Source: Lysobacter sp. Root494 (GTDB lineage Bacteria; Pseudomonadota; Gammaproteobacteria; Xanthomonadales; Xanthomonadaceae). From it: 50,551 bases of DNA. Location of the stretch: NCBI RefSeq assembly GCF_001427225.1, contig NZ_LMFH01000005.1, positions 618,327-668,877 of the forward strand. Reading direction: 5' to 3'. Under the pieces are notes generated by a model that ran no database searches, had not been told where the DNA came from, and worked only from the letters and a program-made list of their open reading frames with translations. The position numbers and the translations under genes were made by a program. Below are positions 1 through 7,286 of the stretch, piece after piece. The number at the start of each line of letters is the position of its first letter. The stretch's first letter is position 1.

Positions 1-70
1 AATTGCGCCGCATGTTTGTCCGGAGCCGATGCATCCGGCGCATTACGCCTTCGGCTAATGCGCCCTACGG
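1..70. repeat. REP-like element, downstream side of the RAYT gene
   Basis: This stretch contains GCGCCGCATG, then TTGTCCGGAGCCG, then two arms reading GGCGCATTA and TAATGCGCC that can fold back on each other around CGCCTTCGGC. The same core words recur in the tandem copies starting at 1994 and in the copy at 10176. It abuts the 3' end of the RAYT gene, as expected for a REP partner. The element runs off the left edge of the window, so its full length is unknown. Confidence 0.75.
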
Positions 71-79
71 ATGGCGGGA

Positions 80-613
80 TCAATCGTCGTACGGAAGGCG
101 GATGGCTTGGGCTTCGTCGGCCCAATCTGGTGGGTATACGCCTTGCTCGACCAGGCGGTGGAATGTCGAGTTAGGCCAATCGGCCACTCGTGCGACGAGG
201 CCGTGCTTCACCGGATTGATGTGCACGTAATCCACGTGCGCCCGGTAGTCCGCTTCGTCGCGGATCAGGTGCTCCCAATAGCGGCGCTGCCAGATGCCGC
301 GTTCGCCGCGTCGCTGGCGGACCGTGGAGCGGCGTTCCGTCTTCGGTAGGGCTTTCGAGAAGCGCTGCTTGATCAGGCGCCAGCGATTGGCGATGTCGGC
401 GTCACCGGGAGGCAGTTCAAGCACGCAGTGCATGTGATCCGGCAAGACCACCCACGCATGGATATGGAATGGGTGGCTCGCGCGCACATGGGCCACCGTG
501 GTCCGCAACAGGGCGATCTTGCGGGCCAGCAGGTCGTTGTTGCGGCGCTGAAGCAGATTGACCGTGAAGAACCAGATGGCGCCGGGGCGGTGCGGGCGCA
601 GGTAGTTGGGCAT
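80..613 (-). CDS. REP-associated tyrosine transposase (RAYT, Y1/IS200-like)
   Basis: Predicted single-domain HUH endonuclease of 177 residues, the usual RAYT length. The HUH metal motif is H60-M-H62 in 'LPDHMHCVL'. The probable nucleophile is Tyr129 in 'DYVHINPVKHG', matching the family's Y-x-x-N-P pattern. RAYTs nick single-stranded REP hairpins and are thought to spread or maintain REP/BIME repeats in the host genome; they are usually single-copy and domesticated. REP-like palindromes lie on both sides (1-70 and 648-705), and related copies occur elsewhere in the window. The frame is intact and no catalytic residue appears lost. The start is the ATG at 613, preceded by AGGAGG on the minus strand. 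Assignment is secure at family level; activity is inferred. Confidence 0.93.
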   Translation of the reverse strand: MPNYLRPHRPGAIWFFTVNLLQRRNNDLLARKIALLRTTVAHVRASHPFHIHAWVVLPDHMHCVLELPPGDADIANRWRLIKQRFSKALPKTERRSTVRQRRGERGIWQRRYWEHLIRDEADYRAHVDYVHINPVKHGLVARVADWPNSTFHRLVEQGVYPPDWADEAQAIRLPYDD

Positions 614-647
614 AAGCGTCCTCCTTGACGCGATTGGGGTTGCGGGC

Positions 648-705
648 GGTGCAATGCGCTTCGCTTACGACCGAAGGAAGTCCCCTTGCGGGATTGCACC
701 CTACC
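648..705. repeat. REP-like element upstream of the RAYT gene
   Basis: The outer arms GGTGCAAT (648-655) and ATTGCACC (693-700) are inverted repeats that enclose the word 'TTACGACCGAAGGAAG', which is also present in the tandem REP copies at 1994-2149. It lies just upstream of the RAYT start codon and may be one half of the RAYT's cognate element. It could also affect RAYT transcription. Confidence 0.65.
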
Positions 706-808
706 TGGATACCTTCGTCGCTAGGTAGACGACCGGAATGCAGGGGCATGGACTCATGCATTCGATGCAAGCACCATGGGTGCCTTCGAATGCGGCGTGG
801 AGGCAATC

Positions 809-1549
809 GTGCAATCGAACCTGTGGCGACTCGCGTTGATGTGCATGGCACTACTGCTGGCCGCATGCACGCATGCCCCACCGCGCAACCCGATGGCGCA
901 GTGGGTGCCGTCGCCGAACCAAAGCGCGCGCAAGCCCATGCTGATCGTCCTGCACTACACCGAGCAGGAATCGGTAGCGCAGAGCCTGCACACCTTGCGT
1001 ACGAGCAATCCCGACGGGCCGGTCAGTGCGCACTACCTGATCGGCGAAGCGGGCGATCTCTACCAGCTCGTCGCCGACGAGCGTCGCGCCTGGCATGCCG
1101 GCGGTGGCAGCTGGGGCACGATCAGCGACGTCAACTCGGCTTCGATCGGCATCGAGATCGACAACGACGGCCGTGAACCGTTCACCGAACCGCAGATAGC
1201 CACGCTGCTGCGCCTGCTCGACGATCTGTGCACGCGCTACGACGTCCCGCGCACCAATGTGATCGGCCACGCCGACATGGCGCCGACGCGGAAGATCGAC
1301 CCGGGCCGCCTGTTTCCCTGGCAACGCCTCGCCGAAGCCGGCTTCGGCCGCTGGCCTGCCGCGGACCGCGCACCGGCGCCACCCGGCTTCGATCCGATGC
1401 TGGCGCTGCGACTGCTCGGTTATCAGCTGGACGATCCCGCCGCCGCCATCCGCGCCTTCCATCTGCACTATCGTGGCATCGACACGACGACGCTCGACGA
1501 CGAGGACGCCAGCATCCTCCATGCGCTGATTGCCGAGTCACGGGAGTAG
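809..1549 (+). CDS. AmiD-like lipoprotein N-acetylmuramoyl-L-alanine amidase
   Basis: Zinc amidase of the Amidase_2 (AmpD/AmiD) family, expected to cleave the bond between MurNAc and L-Ala in peptidoglycan or its fragments. From the GTG at 809 the protein has a short N-region, a hydrophobic stretch and the lipobox LAAC (Cys20), so it should be anchored in the outer membrane facing the periplasm. Likely zinc ligands are H49 ('VLHYT'), H154 ('IGHADMAPT') and D164 ('KIDPG'); E116 lies in 'GIEIDN'. I chose GTG 809 because GGAGG sits at 799-803, five bases upstream, and because it gives a clean lipoprotein signal. An ATG at 776 would add 11 residues and spoil the signal. About 246 residues, a normal AmiD length with a small C-terminal helical extension. 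Confidence 0.9.
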   Translation: MQSNLWRLALMCMALLLAACTHAPPRNPMAQWVPSPNQSARKPMLIVLHYTEQESVAQSLHTLRTSNPDGPVSAHYLIGEAGDLYQLVADERRAWHAGGGSWGTISDVNSASIGIEIDNDGREPFTEPQIATLLRLLDDLCTRYDVPRTNVIGHADMAPTRKIDPGRLFPWQRLAEAGFGRWPAADRAPAPPGFDPMLALRLLGYQLDDPAAAIRAFHLHYRGIDTTTLDDEDASILHALIAESRE

Positions 1550-1591
1550 GGGACGGAGGGACCACCTCGTTTTTGCTTCTTGCCCCGCGCC

Positions 1592-1646
1592 TCACCCTGG
1601 GTTGCTGCGCAACGCTGTCCCGCTCCCCGCAAGCGGGCGAGGGGTG
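1592..1646. repeat. Intergenic palindromic repeat ('CCCCGCAAGCGGG' family), half copy
   Basis: Contains 'CCTCACCCTGGGTTGCTGCG' followed by CTCCCCGCAAGCGGGCGAGGGG. The CCCCGC/GCGGGG palindrome and nearby CCTCACCC word mark a repeat family that recurs around 30458, 35079, 44045, 46446 and 47935. This copy is a single half unit between two genes on the same strand. It may double as an imperfect transcription stop for the amidase gene, but no T-run follows. Confidence 0.6.
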
Positions 1647-1716
1647 TGCGTCGGTTTACACTCCACGTGTAGCCGCCGCGTTAGTCTTGCGGCGTTCCGA
1701 AAATAGGGTTTAAAGG

Positions 1717-1995
1717 ATGAGAACCACCGTCGTCGGACTCGTAACGCCGCATCTCCTGCGGGTTATCGAACTCGCCAATGAGGCACAGAAGGGCAAGAAC
1801 GTGGACTGGCATCTGCGCGATACGGTCGCCAGGACGATGAACGAGCTGGCCGACCATTTCAACGCGCAGGCGTTGGTGGCCTCGTATATCGAGGGGCTGG
1901 AGAACGCTGCACAGCAGGCGCCGCGGGCCCGCGAGGACTACATCCGCATCCTGCAGGCCGCGGCCGCCGCTGCGCGCAATCTCCGGCGCGATTGA
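1717..1995 (+). CDS. Small hypothetical protein
   Basis: I do not recognise this 92-residue protein. It has no signal peptide or membrane segment. The sequence looks mostly helical, with Ala/Glu/Arg-rich stretches toward the C terminus ('LQAAAAAARNLRR'), so it is probably a small cytoplasmic helical protein. The start is the ATG at 1717, with AAAGGA just upstream at about 1712. It stands alone between the amidase and a tandem REP pair. The REP unit begins inside its stop codon, so the native 3' end may have been reshaped by repeat insertion. Codon use (GC-rich third positions) fits real coding sequence. Confidence 0.7.
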   Translation: MRTTVVGLVTPHLLRVIELANEAQKGKNVDWHLRDTVARTMNELADHFNAQALVASYIEGLENAAQQAPRAREDYIRILQAAAAAARNLRRD

Positions 1996-2149
1996 AGATC
2001 CCGTAGGGCGCAATGAAATTGCGCCGCATGATTGTCCGGAGCCGGGCACATCTGGCGCATTACGACCGAAGGAAGATCCCGTAGGGCGCAATGAAATTGC
2101 GCCGCATGATTGTCCGGAGCCGGACACATCTGGCGCATTACGACCGAAG
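1994..2149. repeat. Tandem pair of 78-bp REP-like units
   Basis: Two adjacent 78-bp units (1994-2071 and 2072-2149) differ at one visible base (GGGCACA versus GGACACA). Each begins GAAGATCCCGTAGGG, carries the hairpin GGCGCAAT-GAA-ATTGCGCC, then TTGTCCGGAGCCGG and GGCGCATTACGACCGAAG. A partial third unit starts at 2150 (GAAGCCCCC...). The units share sequence with the RAYT flanks and with 10176-10233. Near-identity of the two units suggests a recent tandem duplication. Confidence 0.85.
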
Positions 2150-2245
2150 GAAGCCCCCGTTGGATGCCTTGGGCTAGTGCGCCCACGGAATTCGGGCAGG
2201 GAGAGAGGAACGTTGGTCCCTCTAGCCCGCCGTTATCATCCCGGC

Positions 2246-2614
2246 ATGGCCAAACTCCTGCTCAACCTCCGCAACGTGCCCGACGACGAGGCCGACGACG
2301 TGCGCGCGATGCTCGATGCGGCGCGCATCGCGTTCCATGAAACACCGCCCAGCCGATGGGGCATCTCGGCAGGCGGGATCTGGGTCACGGAGAACGCGGA
2401 CGTCGCGGAAGCCAAGCGCCTGATGGCCGACTACCAGGCGCAGCGCAGTGCCCGTGCACGCGCCGAACGCGAAGCCGCGCTACGCGACGGCACCGCGGAG
2501 ACGTTCTGGACCCAGTTGCGCGCCGAGCCGCTGCGCGTCGTGCTGACGGTGCTCGCGATCATCTTCCTGCTCGGCCTGATGGCGCTGCCGTTGGTGCTGC
2601 TGCGTGGGCACTGA
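2246..2614 (+). CDS. DUF6164-like membrane-anchored protein
   Basis: A 122-residue protein with an N-terminal soluble domain (about residues 1-80) and one C-terminal membrane segment ('VVLTVLAIIFLLGLMALPLVLL'). The N-terminal pattern 'KLLLNLRNVPDDEADDVRAMLD', with a later 'WGISAGGIWV', resembles the proteobacterial DUF6164 family, which has no known function. The anchor suggests an inner-membrane protein with its N-terminal domain in the cytoplasm. The start is the ATG at 2246, because family similarity begins at 'MAKLLLN'; an in-frame ATG at 2177 would lie inside the repeat-derived region. It is transcribed alone and followed by a large hairpin repeat. Confidence 0.82.
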   Translation: MAKLLLNLRNVPDDEADDVRAMLDAARIAFHETPPSRWGISAGGIWVTENADVAEAKRLMADYQAQRSARARAEREAALRDGTAETFWTQLRAEPLRVVLTVLAIIFLLGLMALPLVLLRGH

Positions 2615-2642
2615 AGCGGCGAGGAAAAGAACAAATCAGGAC

Positions 2643-2719
2643 CGTAGGCTGGGTTGGCTTCATCAACCCAGCCCTCATTTCGCGGACGTGCTGGGTTGAT
2701 GAAGCCAACCCAGCCTACG
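2643..2719. repeat. Perfect 30-bp inverted repeat (hairpin repeat element)
   Basis: The arms 2643-2672 and 2690-2719 are exact reverse complements over 30 bases, separated by a 17-base spacer. The arm contains 'GTAGGCTGGGTTGGCTTC'. A degraded relative carrying 'GAAGCCAACCCAGCCTA' occurs near 46580, so this is a dispersed repeat rather than a simple terminator. There is no T-run after it. Transcribed, it would form a very stable stem between the DUF6164-like gene and the next gene. Confidence 0.85.
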
Positions 2720-2736
2720 CGGCTGCCAATAGCAAA

Positions 2737-2783
2737 AACGGCGTCAGTGACGTTCCTGTTCGATAATTGTCGCTGACGCCGTT
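2737..2783 (-). other. 15-bp hairpin upstream of the FAD dehydrogenase, terminator-like on the minus strand
   Basis: The arms 2737-2751 and 2769-2783 pair over 15 bases with one mismatch, around a 17-base loop. Read on the minus strand, the stem is followed by TTTTT, like an intrinsic terminator, but no minus-strand gene needs one here. On the plus strand it ends 27 bases before the ATG at 2811, so it would lie in or near that gene's leader. Its function is unclear. Confidence 0.5.
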
Positions 2784-2810
2784 CGGCCGTAAGGATCAGG
2801 AAATTCGGGA

Positions 2811-4520
2811 ATGCTGCGCCTCACAGATATCAAGCTTCCCCTGGATCACCCCGAATCCGCGCTTCGCGATGCGATCCTGGCGCGGCTCGGGATTTCCGCT
2901 GACGAACTGACCGGCTACACGGTTGCCAGGCGCAGCTATGACGCGCGCACGCGCGGGTCGATCGTGCTGATCTATTCGGTGGACGTGGAGACGCCGCGCG
3001 AGGCGGAGCTCCTGCGGGCTCTGGAGGGCGAGAGCGGCAAGGCGGTTTCCGATGCAGAGCGCTATGGCAAGGGCAGCGCAAGCAAGGCAAGCGCAAGCAA
3101 GGCAAGCCCCATCAAGCTCGGCCCAACTCCCGACACGTCCTACAAATTCGTCGCCCAAGCACCCGCAAACCTGCCGCTGCGCCCACTGGTGATCGGCATG
3201 GGCCCCTGCGGATTGTTCGCGGGGCTGCTGCTGGCGCAGATGGGCTTCCGGCCGATCATCCTGGAGCGTGGCAAGGCGGTGCGCGAGCGCACGGTGGATA
3301 CGTTCGGGTTGTGGCGGAAGAGGGTCCTCAATCCGGAATCGAACGTGCAGTTCGGCGAGGGCGGGGCAGGAACATTTTCCGACGGCAAGCTGCACAGTCA
3401 GATCAGCGACAAGCTGCATCACGGGCGCAAGGTACTGCGCGAGTTCGTGCTGGCCGGTGCGCCCGAGGAGATCGAGTACGTCAGCAAGCCGCACATCGGC
3501 ACGTTCCGGCTGGTGTCGATGGTCGAGCACATGCGCGCGACGATCGAGGCGCTCGGTGGCGAGATCCGTTTCAGCAGCCGCGTCGACGACGTGCTGGTCG
3601 AAACCGATGCCGCCGGCGTGCGCCACGTGCGCGGCGTGACCTTGTCGAACGGGGAACAGCTACGCGCCGACCATGTGGTGATGGCGCTCGGCCACAGTGC
3701 GCGCGACACCTTTGCGATGCTGCACGAGCGCGGGGTGTTCCTCGAAGCGAAGCCCTTCTCGATCGGCTTCCGCATCGAACATCCGCAATCGCTGATCGAC
3801 AAGGCACGCTTCGGGCCGCAGGCGGGTCATCCGCTGCTCGGCGCGGCCGACTACAAGCTGGTGCACCACTGCCGCAACGGGCGTTCGGTCTACAGCTTCT
3901 GCATGTGCCCGGGCGGCACCGTGGTCGCGGCGGCGAGCGAGCCGGGGCGCGTGGTAACCAACGGCATGAGCCAGTACTCGCGGAACGAGCGCAACGCCAA
4001 CGCGGGCATCGTGGTCGGGATCACGCCGGAGGATTACGCGCCCTACGGCGAGGGACCACTCGCCGGCGTCGCGCTGCAGCGTCATTGGGAAAGCAACGCG
4101 TTCGTGCTCGGCGGCGGCGAGTACGACGCGCCGGGGCAACTGGTCGGCGATTTCCTGCGCAAGCGGCCGTCGCACGAATTCGGTGCGGTGCTGCCCTCGT
4201 ACACCCCGGGCGTGCGCCTGGGTGATCTGGGCGAGGCATTGCCCGATTACGCGATCACCGCGATCCGCGAGGCATTGCCGGCGTTCGACCGGCAGATCAA
4301 GGGTTTCGCCATGCACGATGCGGTGCTGACCGGAGTGGAGACGCGGACTTCGTCGCCACTGCGCATCACCCGCGGCGAGGATGGTCATAGCCTCAATACC
4401 CGCGGCCTGTTCCCGGCGGGCGAAGGCGCCGGTTATGCCGGCGGCATCCTGTCGGCGGGCGTGGATGGCATCAAGACCGCGGAAGCGGTGGCGTTGAGCA
4501 TCCTGCGGAAACTCGCGTAA
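2811..4520 (+). CDS. NAD(P)/FAD-dependent oxidoreductase (COG2509-type dehydrogenase)
   Basis: A 569-residue flavoprotein of the uncharacterised FAD-dependent dehydrogenase group. After an N-terminal domain of about 110 residues comes the dinucleotide-binding fold with GxGxxG at 129-134 ('GMGPCG'), followed by 'ILERG' ending the second strand. The C-terminal 'GEGAGYAGGILSAGVDG' is the typical second FAD-contact region. It is probably cytoplasmic; the substrate is not known. Residues 89-98 hold a small repeat (ASKAS twice) encoded by two identical 15-bp units at 3076-3105, placed in the linker between the domains. The start is ATG 2811 with AGGA at 2792-2795 and a second purine-rich stretch (GGGA) directly adjacent. 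No obvious partner gene is nearby. Confidence 0.88.
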   Translation: MLRLTDIKLPLDHPESALRDAILARLGISADELTGYTVARRSYDARTRGSIVLIYSVDVETPREAELLRALEGESGKAVSDAERYGKGSASKASASKASPIKLGPTPDTSYKFVAQAPANLPLRPLVIGMGPCGLFAGLLLAQMGFRPIILERGKAVRERTVDTFGLWRKRVLNPESNVQFGEGGAGTFSDGKLHSQISDKLHHGRKVLREFVLAGAPEEIEYVSKPHIGTFRLVSMVEHMRATIEALGGEIRFSSRVDDVLVETDAAGVRHVRGVTLSNGEQLRADHVVMALGHSARDTFAMLHERGVFLEAKPFSIGFRIEHPQSLIDKARFGPQAGHPLLGAADYKLVHHCRNGRSVYSFCMCPGGTVVAAASEPGRVVTNGMSQYSRNERNANAGIVVGITPEDYAPYGEGPLAGVALQRHWESNAFVLGGGEYDAPGQLVGDFLRKRPSHEFGAVLPSYTPGVRLGDLGEALPDYAITAIREALPAFDRQIKGFAMHDAVLTGVETRTSSPLRITRGEDGHSLNTRGLFPAGEGAGYAGGILSAGVDGIKTAEAVALSILRKLA

Positions 4521-4682
4521 GCCGGGCTTGAGCCCGCCCTGCATCACTGACGCCTGTTTTCCTTTCGAGAAGGGCGTGGGCTGTTGCTGCAATTTGCGCT
4601 TCAAGCATGGCCTCCATTGGCCGCCGCGCACGTTGGTTAGAGCGGGCAGGAATGCACTTGTCCTGAAGGACGGGGACGACAA

Positions 4683-6215
4683 ATGACGTCACATACGCAA
4701 CGGCTTCTTGCCGGAATGATCACGCTGTGCACGCTCGTAGGCTGCGCCACCGCGCCAGCCGGATTACCCGCGCGGTGGTCGATCGTGGACGTTGCCGAGA
4801 ACAGCAGCGCGCCCGATTCGATACCGGGAGAAGCGAGGACAACCCTCTTTTTCTCGCGCATCCCGTGGCAGTCACAGGATGCGCACCAACCGCATTTCGC
4901 GCGTGGCTGGTTGAATGACGTGCTGGTTGGCAATCCGTATTCGTTCCAGGTCAAGGTGTCTGGTGCGAACCTGTTGGCGGATGGCCTGATCGTGCGCGAT
5001 GTGGCGACGGGTGCGGAATTGCCATCGATGGCTGCGCGCGTCAACCATTCGCAGAATGCGGGGCCGCCGTTGCCGTCTTCGCCGAACACGCCGAGCGGCA
5101 CGATGCTGCGTTATCCCGATCCCCAACAGGTCGGTTTTGTCGCGCGTCCTGTTCTGCCGACGACGGGCGCGTACACGATCGAACTCGTATCGACCTGTCG
5201 AGGGCAGCTGCGCTACACGGATCTGCGTTGTCCGCAGCAAGCCGGTGGCGATCCTGATGGTCCCCAGGCTCCTGGTGAGGCAGCACTGATGCTGACCATC
5301 AGCCCGGCCCGTGCGCCAAACGTGCCGCAGCATGGCGACAAGCTTCAGTACGACCTGATCGCACGCAACGCCAATGGCGAAACGTCGACGCGCATCACTG
5401 CCATCCATGTTGCCGAGGGTCGTTGCGATACGCAGAGCCTGATGGACAATCCGCACGGCGGAAAAGTCGGCGACCGGGTCGCGGTGGAGTGGTCCGTCAG
5501 CAACTGCCGCTGGGCGCAGGTGAAGACCAACGATCCAGCAGTGCCAACGTTGTATTTCAACAAAGTCGCCGCCAGCGACGCGGTGTCGGTTCCTGACTTC
5601 AATGACAGCCGCCCGTATGTCTTGCCGAAACGTCACTGGGTCGGCGTGACACTGACCGCAGCCGACGCCATGGGGCGTCCGGCGACCACGCGGATCCTCA
5701 ATGTGCCCGTCGATCCATGTTCGATCAGCCCGACCGATTCGCAATGTCCTACGCGCTGCCAGGCAACACCGACGCCTGCGGACTGCGCACAGCCGCAAAC
5801 ACCGGTGTGTCCCGTGGGCGAGGGCGACGCGGACAGGCAATTCAAACAGTTCAACTTTGAAGTGCTGTGTTCGACAGGCGGAGGTACGGCGTTCAAGAAG
5901 CCCGAATCGGAATGGGCATGCACGGAAGCGGCGGCGGAGACGGCGGTCAACAATCGGCAAACACTGGGTTGTGCGGTCGTCCAGCGCACGGGCGACTGGG
6001 TCGATCCGGGTGGCGAGATGACCCCGGGTCCTGACTGTCCGGGCGGCGCCAGCAAACAGGACTGGCAGTTCTGCCTGGCCTGCAGTTCGCAAACCGGACC
6101 GGTGTATGTCACCGAAACCCGCAATGCCTGTTTCCTGCCGGACGCCGTCAACCAGGCGTCTGCAAATCGGCCAACGCAGTCATGCTGGATGGAGAACCAG
6201 GGCGCCTGTCCCTGA
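4683..6215 (+). CDS. Large Cys-rich lipoprotein of unknown function
   Basis: I do not recognise this 510-residue protein. A signal peptide ends in the lipobox LVGC (Cys21), so it should be a membrane-anchored lipoprotein. Two consecutive regions look like beta-sandwich modules: about 70-190, with 'YSFQVKVSGANLLADGLIV' and 'TGAYTIELVS', and about 195-345. The last 160 residues hold many Cys ('CSISPTDSQCPTRC', 'CPVGEGDAD', 'CLACSS') and probably form disulfides in the periplasm or at the cell surface. The first module resembles domains that bind or decorate surface polymers, but only loosely. The start is ATG 4683 after GACGGGGACGAC. It is monocistronic and faces the convergent XRE gene. Confidence 0.78.
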   Translation: MTSHTQRLLAGMITLCTLVGCATAPAGLPARWSIVDVAENSSAPDSIPGEARTTLFFSRIPWQSQDAHQPHFARGWLNDVLVGNPYSFQVKVSGANLLADGLIVRDVATGAELPSMAARVNHSQNAGPPLPSSPNTPSGTMLRYPDPQQVGFVARPVLPTTGAYTIELVSTCRGQLRYTDLRCPQQAGGDPDGPQAPGEAALMLTISPARAPNVPQHGDKLQYDLIARNANGETSTRITAIHVAEGRCDTQSLMDNPHGGKVGDRVAVEWSVSNCRWAQVKTNDPAVPTLYFNKVAASDAVSVPDFNDSRPYVLPKRHWVGVTLTAADAMGRPATTRILNVPVDPCSISPTDSQCPTRCQATPTPADCAQPQTPVCPVGEGDADRQFKQFNFEVLCSTGGGTAFKKPESEWACTEAAAETAVNNRQTLGCAVVQRTGDWVDPGGEMTPGPDCPGGASKQDWQFCLACSSQTGPVYVTETRNACFLPDAVNQASANRPTQSCWMENQGACP

Positions 6216-6280
6216 CCACAAACAGAAAAACAGAATGAAGGGGCGGAGACGATTCCGGGCAAACTGCGAGCGACGCGGAC

Positions 6281-6520
6281 TTAGTTGGGCTCGGGTTTCC
6301 CCGCGGCGTCCGTGGCAGTCCCGTCCGGGGACCAGTGGAAGACTTCATCGATGCGCTTGCCGAACACGTGCGCAATGCGGAACGCCACGTCCAGCGATGG
6401 CGAGTAGCGTTCCTGCTCGATCGCGGCGATGGTCTGGCGGGTGAGGCCCACGCGCCGGCCGAGTTCGGCCTGGGTCATGTCCTGCGCCAGGAAGCGCAAC
6501 AGTCGGATCTCGTTGGCCAT
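6281..6520 (-). CDS. Small XRE-family regulator (YozG-like)
   Basis: A 79-residue Cro/C1-type DNA-binding protein. The helix-turn-helix spans about residues 15-40 ('MTQAELGRRVGLTRQT', then 'IAAIEQERYSPSLDVAF'), followed by 'RIAHVFGKRIDEVFHW', the usual end of this small family. Its ATG at 6520 lies 2 bases after the stop codon of the upstream membrane-protein gene, so the two are co-transcribed and probably translationally coupled. Small XRE proteins of this type commonly accompany a multi-pass membrane protein. Autoregulation through the direct repeats at 6976-7008 is my inference. Confidence 0.92.
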   Translation of the reverse strand: MANEIRLLRFLAQDMTQAELGRRVGLTRQTIAAIEQERYSPSLDVAFRIAHVFGKRIDEVFHWSPDGTATDAAGKPEPN

Positions 6521-6522
6521 GC

Positions 6523-6948
6523 TCAGCGCACCAGGCGCGGCTGGCGATAACCGCGCACGGTCAGGAGCACGCGCAGCGTCTCGGACAGCACGATGAAGAG
6601 CAGGGCGGTGTTGACCACCTTCCATCCGCTCTCGGTGAAAGGCATGACCATACCGGTGAGGATGGTACCGGCGAGCAGCAGGAAGTAGGCCGCCCGGGTA
6701 GCGCGCGCGTCGATGGCGCGGTCGCGTTCGTCCTCGACCAGACCGTCGTCGCGGTCGCGCCACTTCATTACCAGCAGGCCCACCACGTAGCCCACCGCAT
6801 GCAGGCCGGCAACCAGGGCCAGCAGGCCGAAGCGCGAGAGCACCGTCGGGGTCAGCTGCGGGTAGAAGATCTGGACCGCGAAATAGACGAGGTAGCCCGG
6901 GCACATGGTCCACAGGGTCAGCCAGGCGCGCTTCTCAAAGGTCGACAT
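6523..6948 (-). CDS. Four-helix membrane protein (DUF2178-like) partnered with an XRE regulator
   Basis: A 141-residue inner-membrane protein with four predicted membrane segments, roughly residues 10-30, 38-60, 85-105 and 110-130. A charged loop follows helix 2 ('KWRDRDDGLVEDERDRAID'). This 'DERD' loop before a third helix resembles DUF2178-type proteins. It is the first gene of a two-gene operon with the XRE regulator. It may sense a membrane signal and control the regulator, as proposed for other small XRE/membrane-protein pairs, but nothing in the sequence proves that. The ATG at 6948 has GGAG upstream on the minus strand. Confidence 0.82.
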   Translation of the reverse strand: MSTFEKRAWLTLWTMCPGYLVYFAVQIFYPQLTPTVLSRFGLLALVAGLHAVGYVVGLLVMKWRDRDDGLVEDERDRAIDARATRAAYFLLLAGTILTGMVMPFTESGWKVVNTALLFIVLSETLRVLLTVRGYRQPRLVR

Positions 6949-6975
6949 CGGGCGGCTCCATGTCAGAAATGGTGG

Positions 6976-7008
6976 ACTTGATGTTAAGTATTATTTACTT
7001 GATGTCAA
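6976..7008 (-). promoter_or_regulatory. Promoter with twin direct-repeat operator for the XRE operon
   Basis: Two 12-bp direct repeats, ACTTGATGTTAA (6976-6987) and ACTTGATGTCAA (6997-7008), lie 21 bp apart, which puts them on the same face of the helix. On the minus strand a consensus -35 TTGACA (7008-7003) is followed after 16 bases by TAACAT (6986-6981), and the membrane-protein start lies about 30 bases further on. Each repeat overlaps one promoter hexamer. The stretch is strikingly AT-rich for this genome. Binding by the XRE protein is inferred. Confidence 0.7.
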
Positions 7009-7286
7009 CTGTTTTGCCCCCTCGAGGACAGGTGCACCCAGAACCCCGGTTTCAGAGGCGCGCAGATAAAAAGCGGCCGTTGCACGCCTGCCACTGTCCT
7101 AAAGCCCCGTCGCACGCCGTTGGTCTGTTCCAGACGTCTCGCGCCGCGCGTCTGCAGCTGCATCTCGATGTCGAGCGAATAGCCGGCAAACACAGGGGTC
7201 AGAGTCTCTCGACGGTATCCAGTCCGATTCTCAAATCGGTGTATCCACGGGCGCCGCTTGCCGGCTCCCTCCAAGGGACTCATTCA

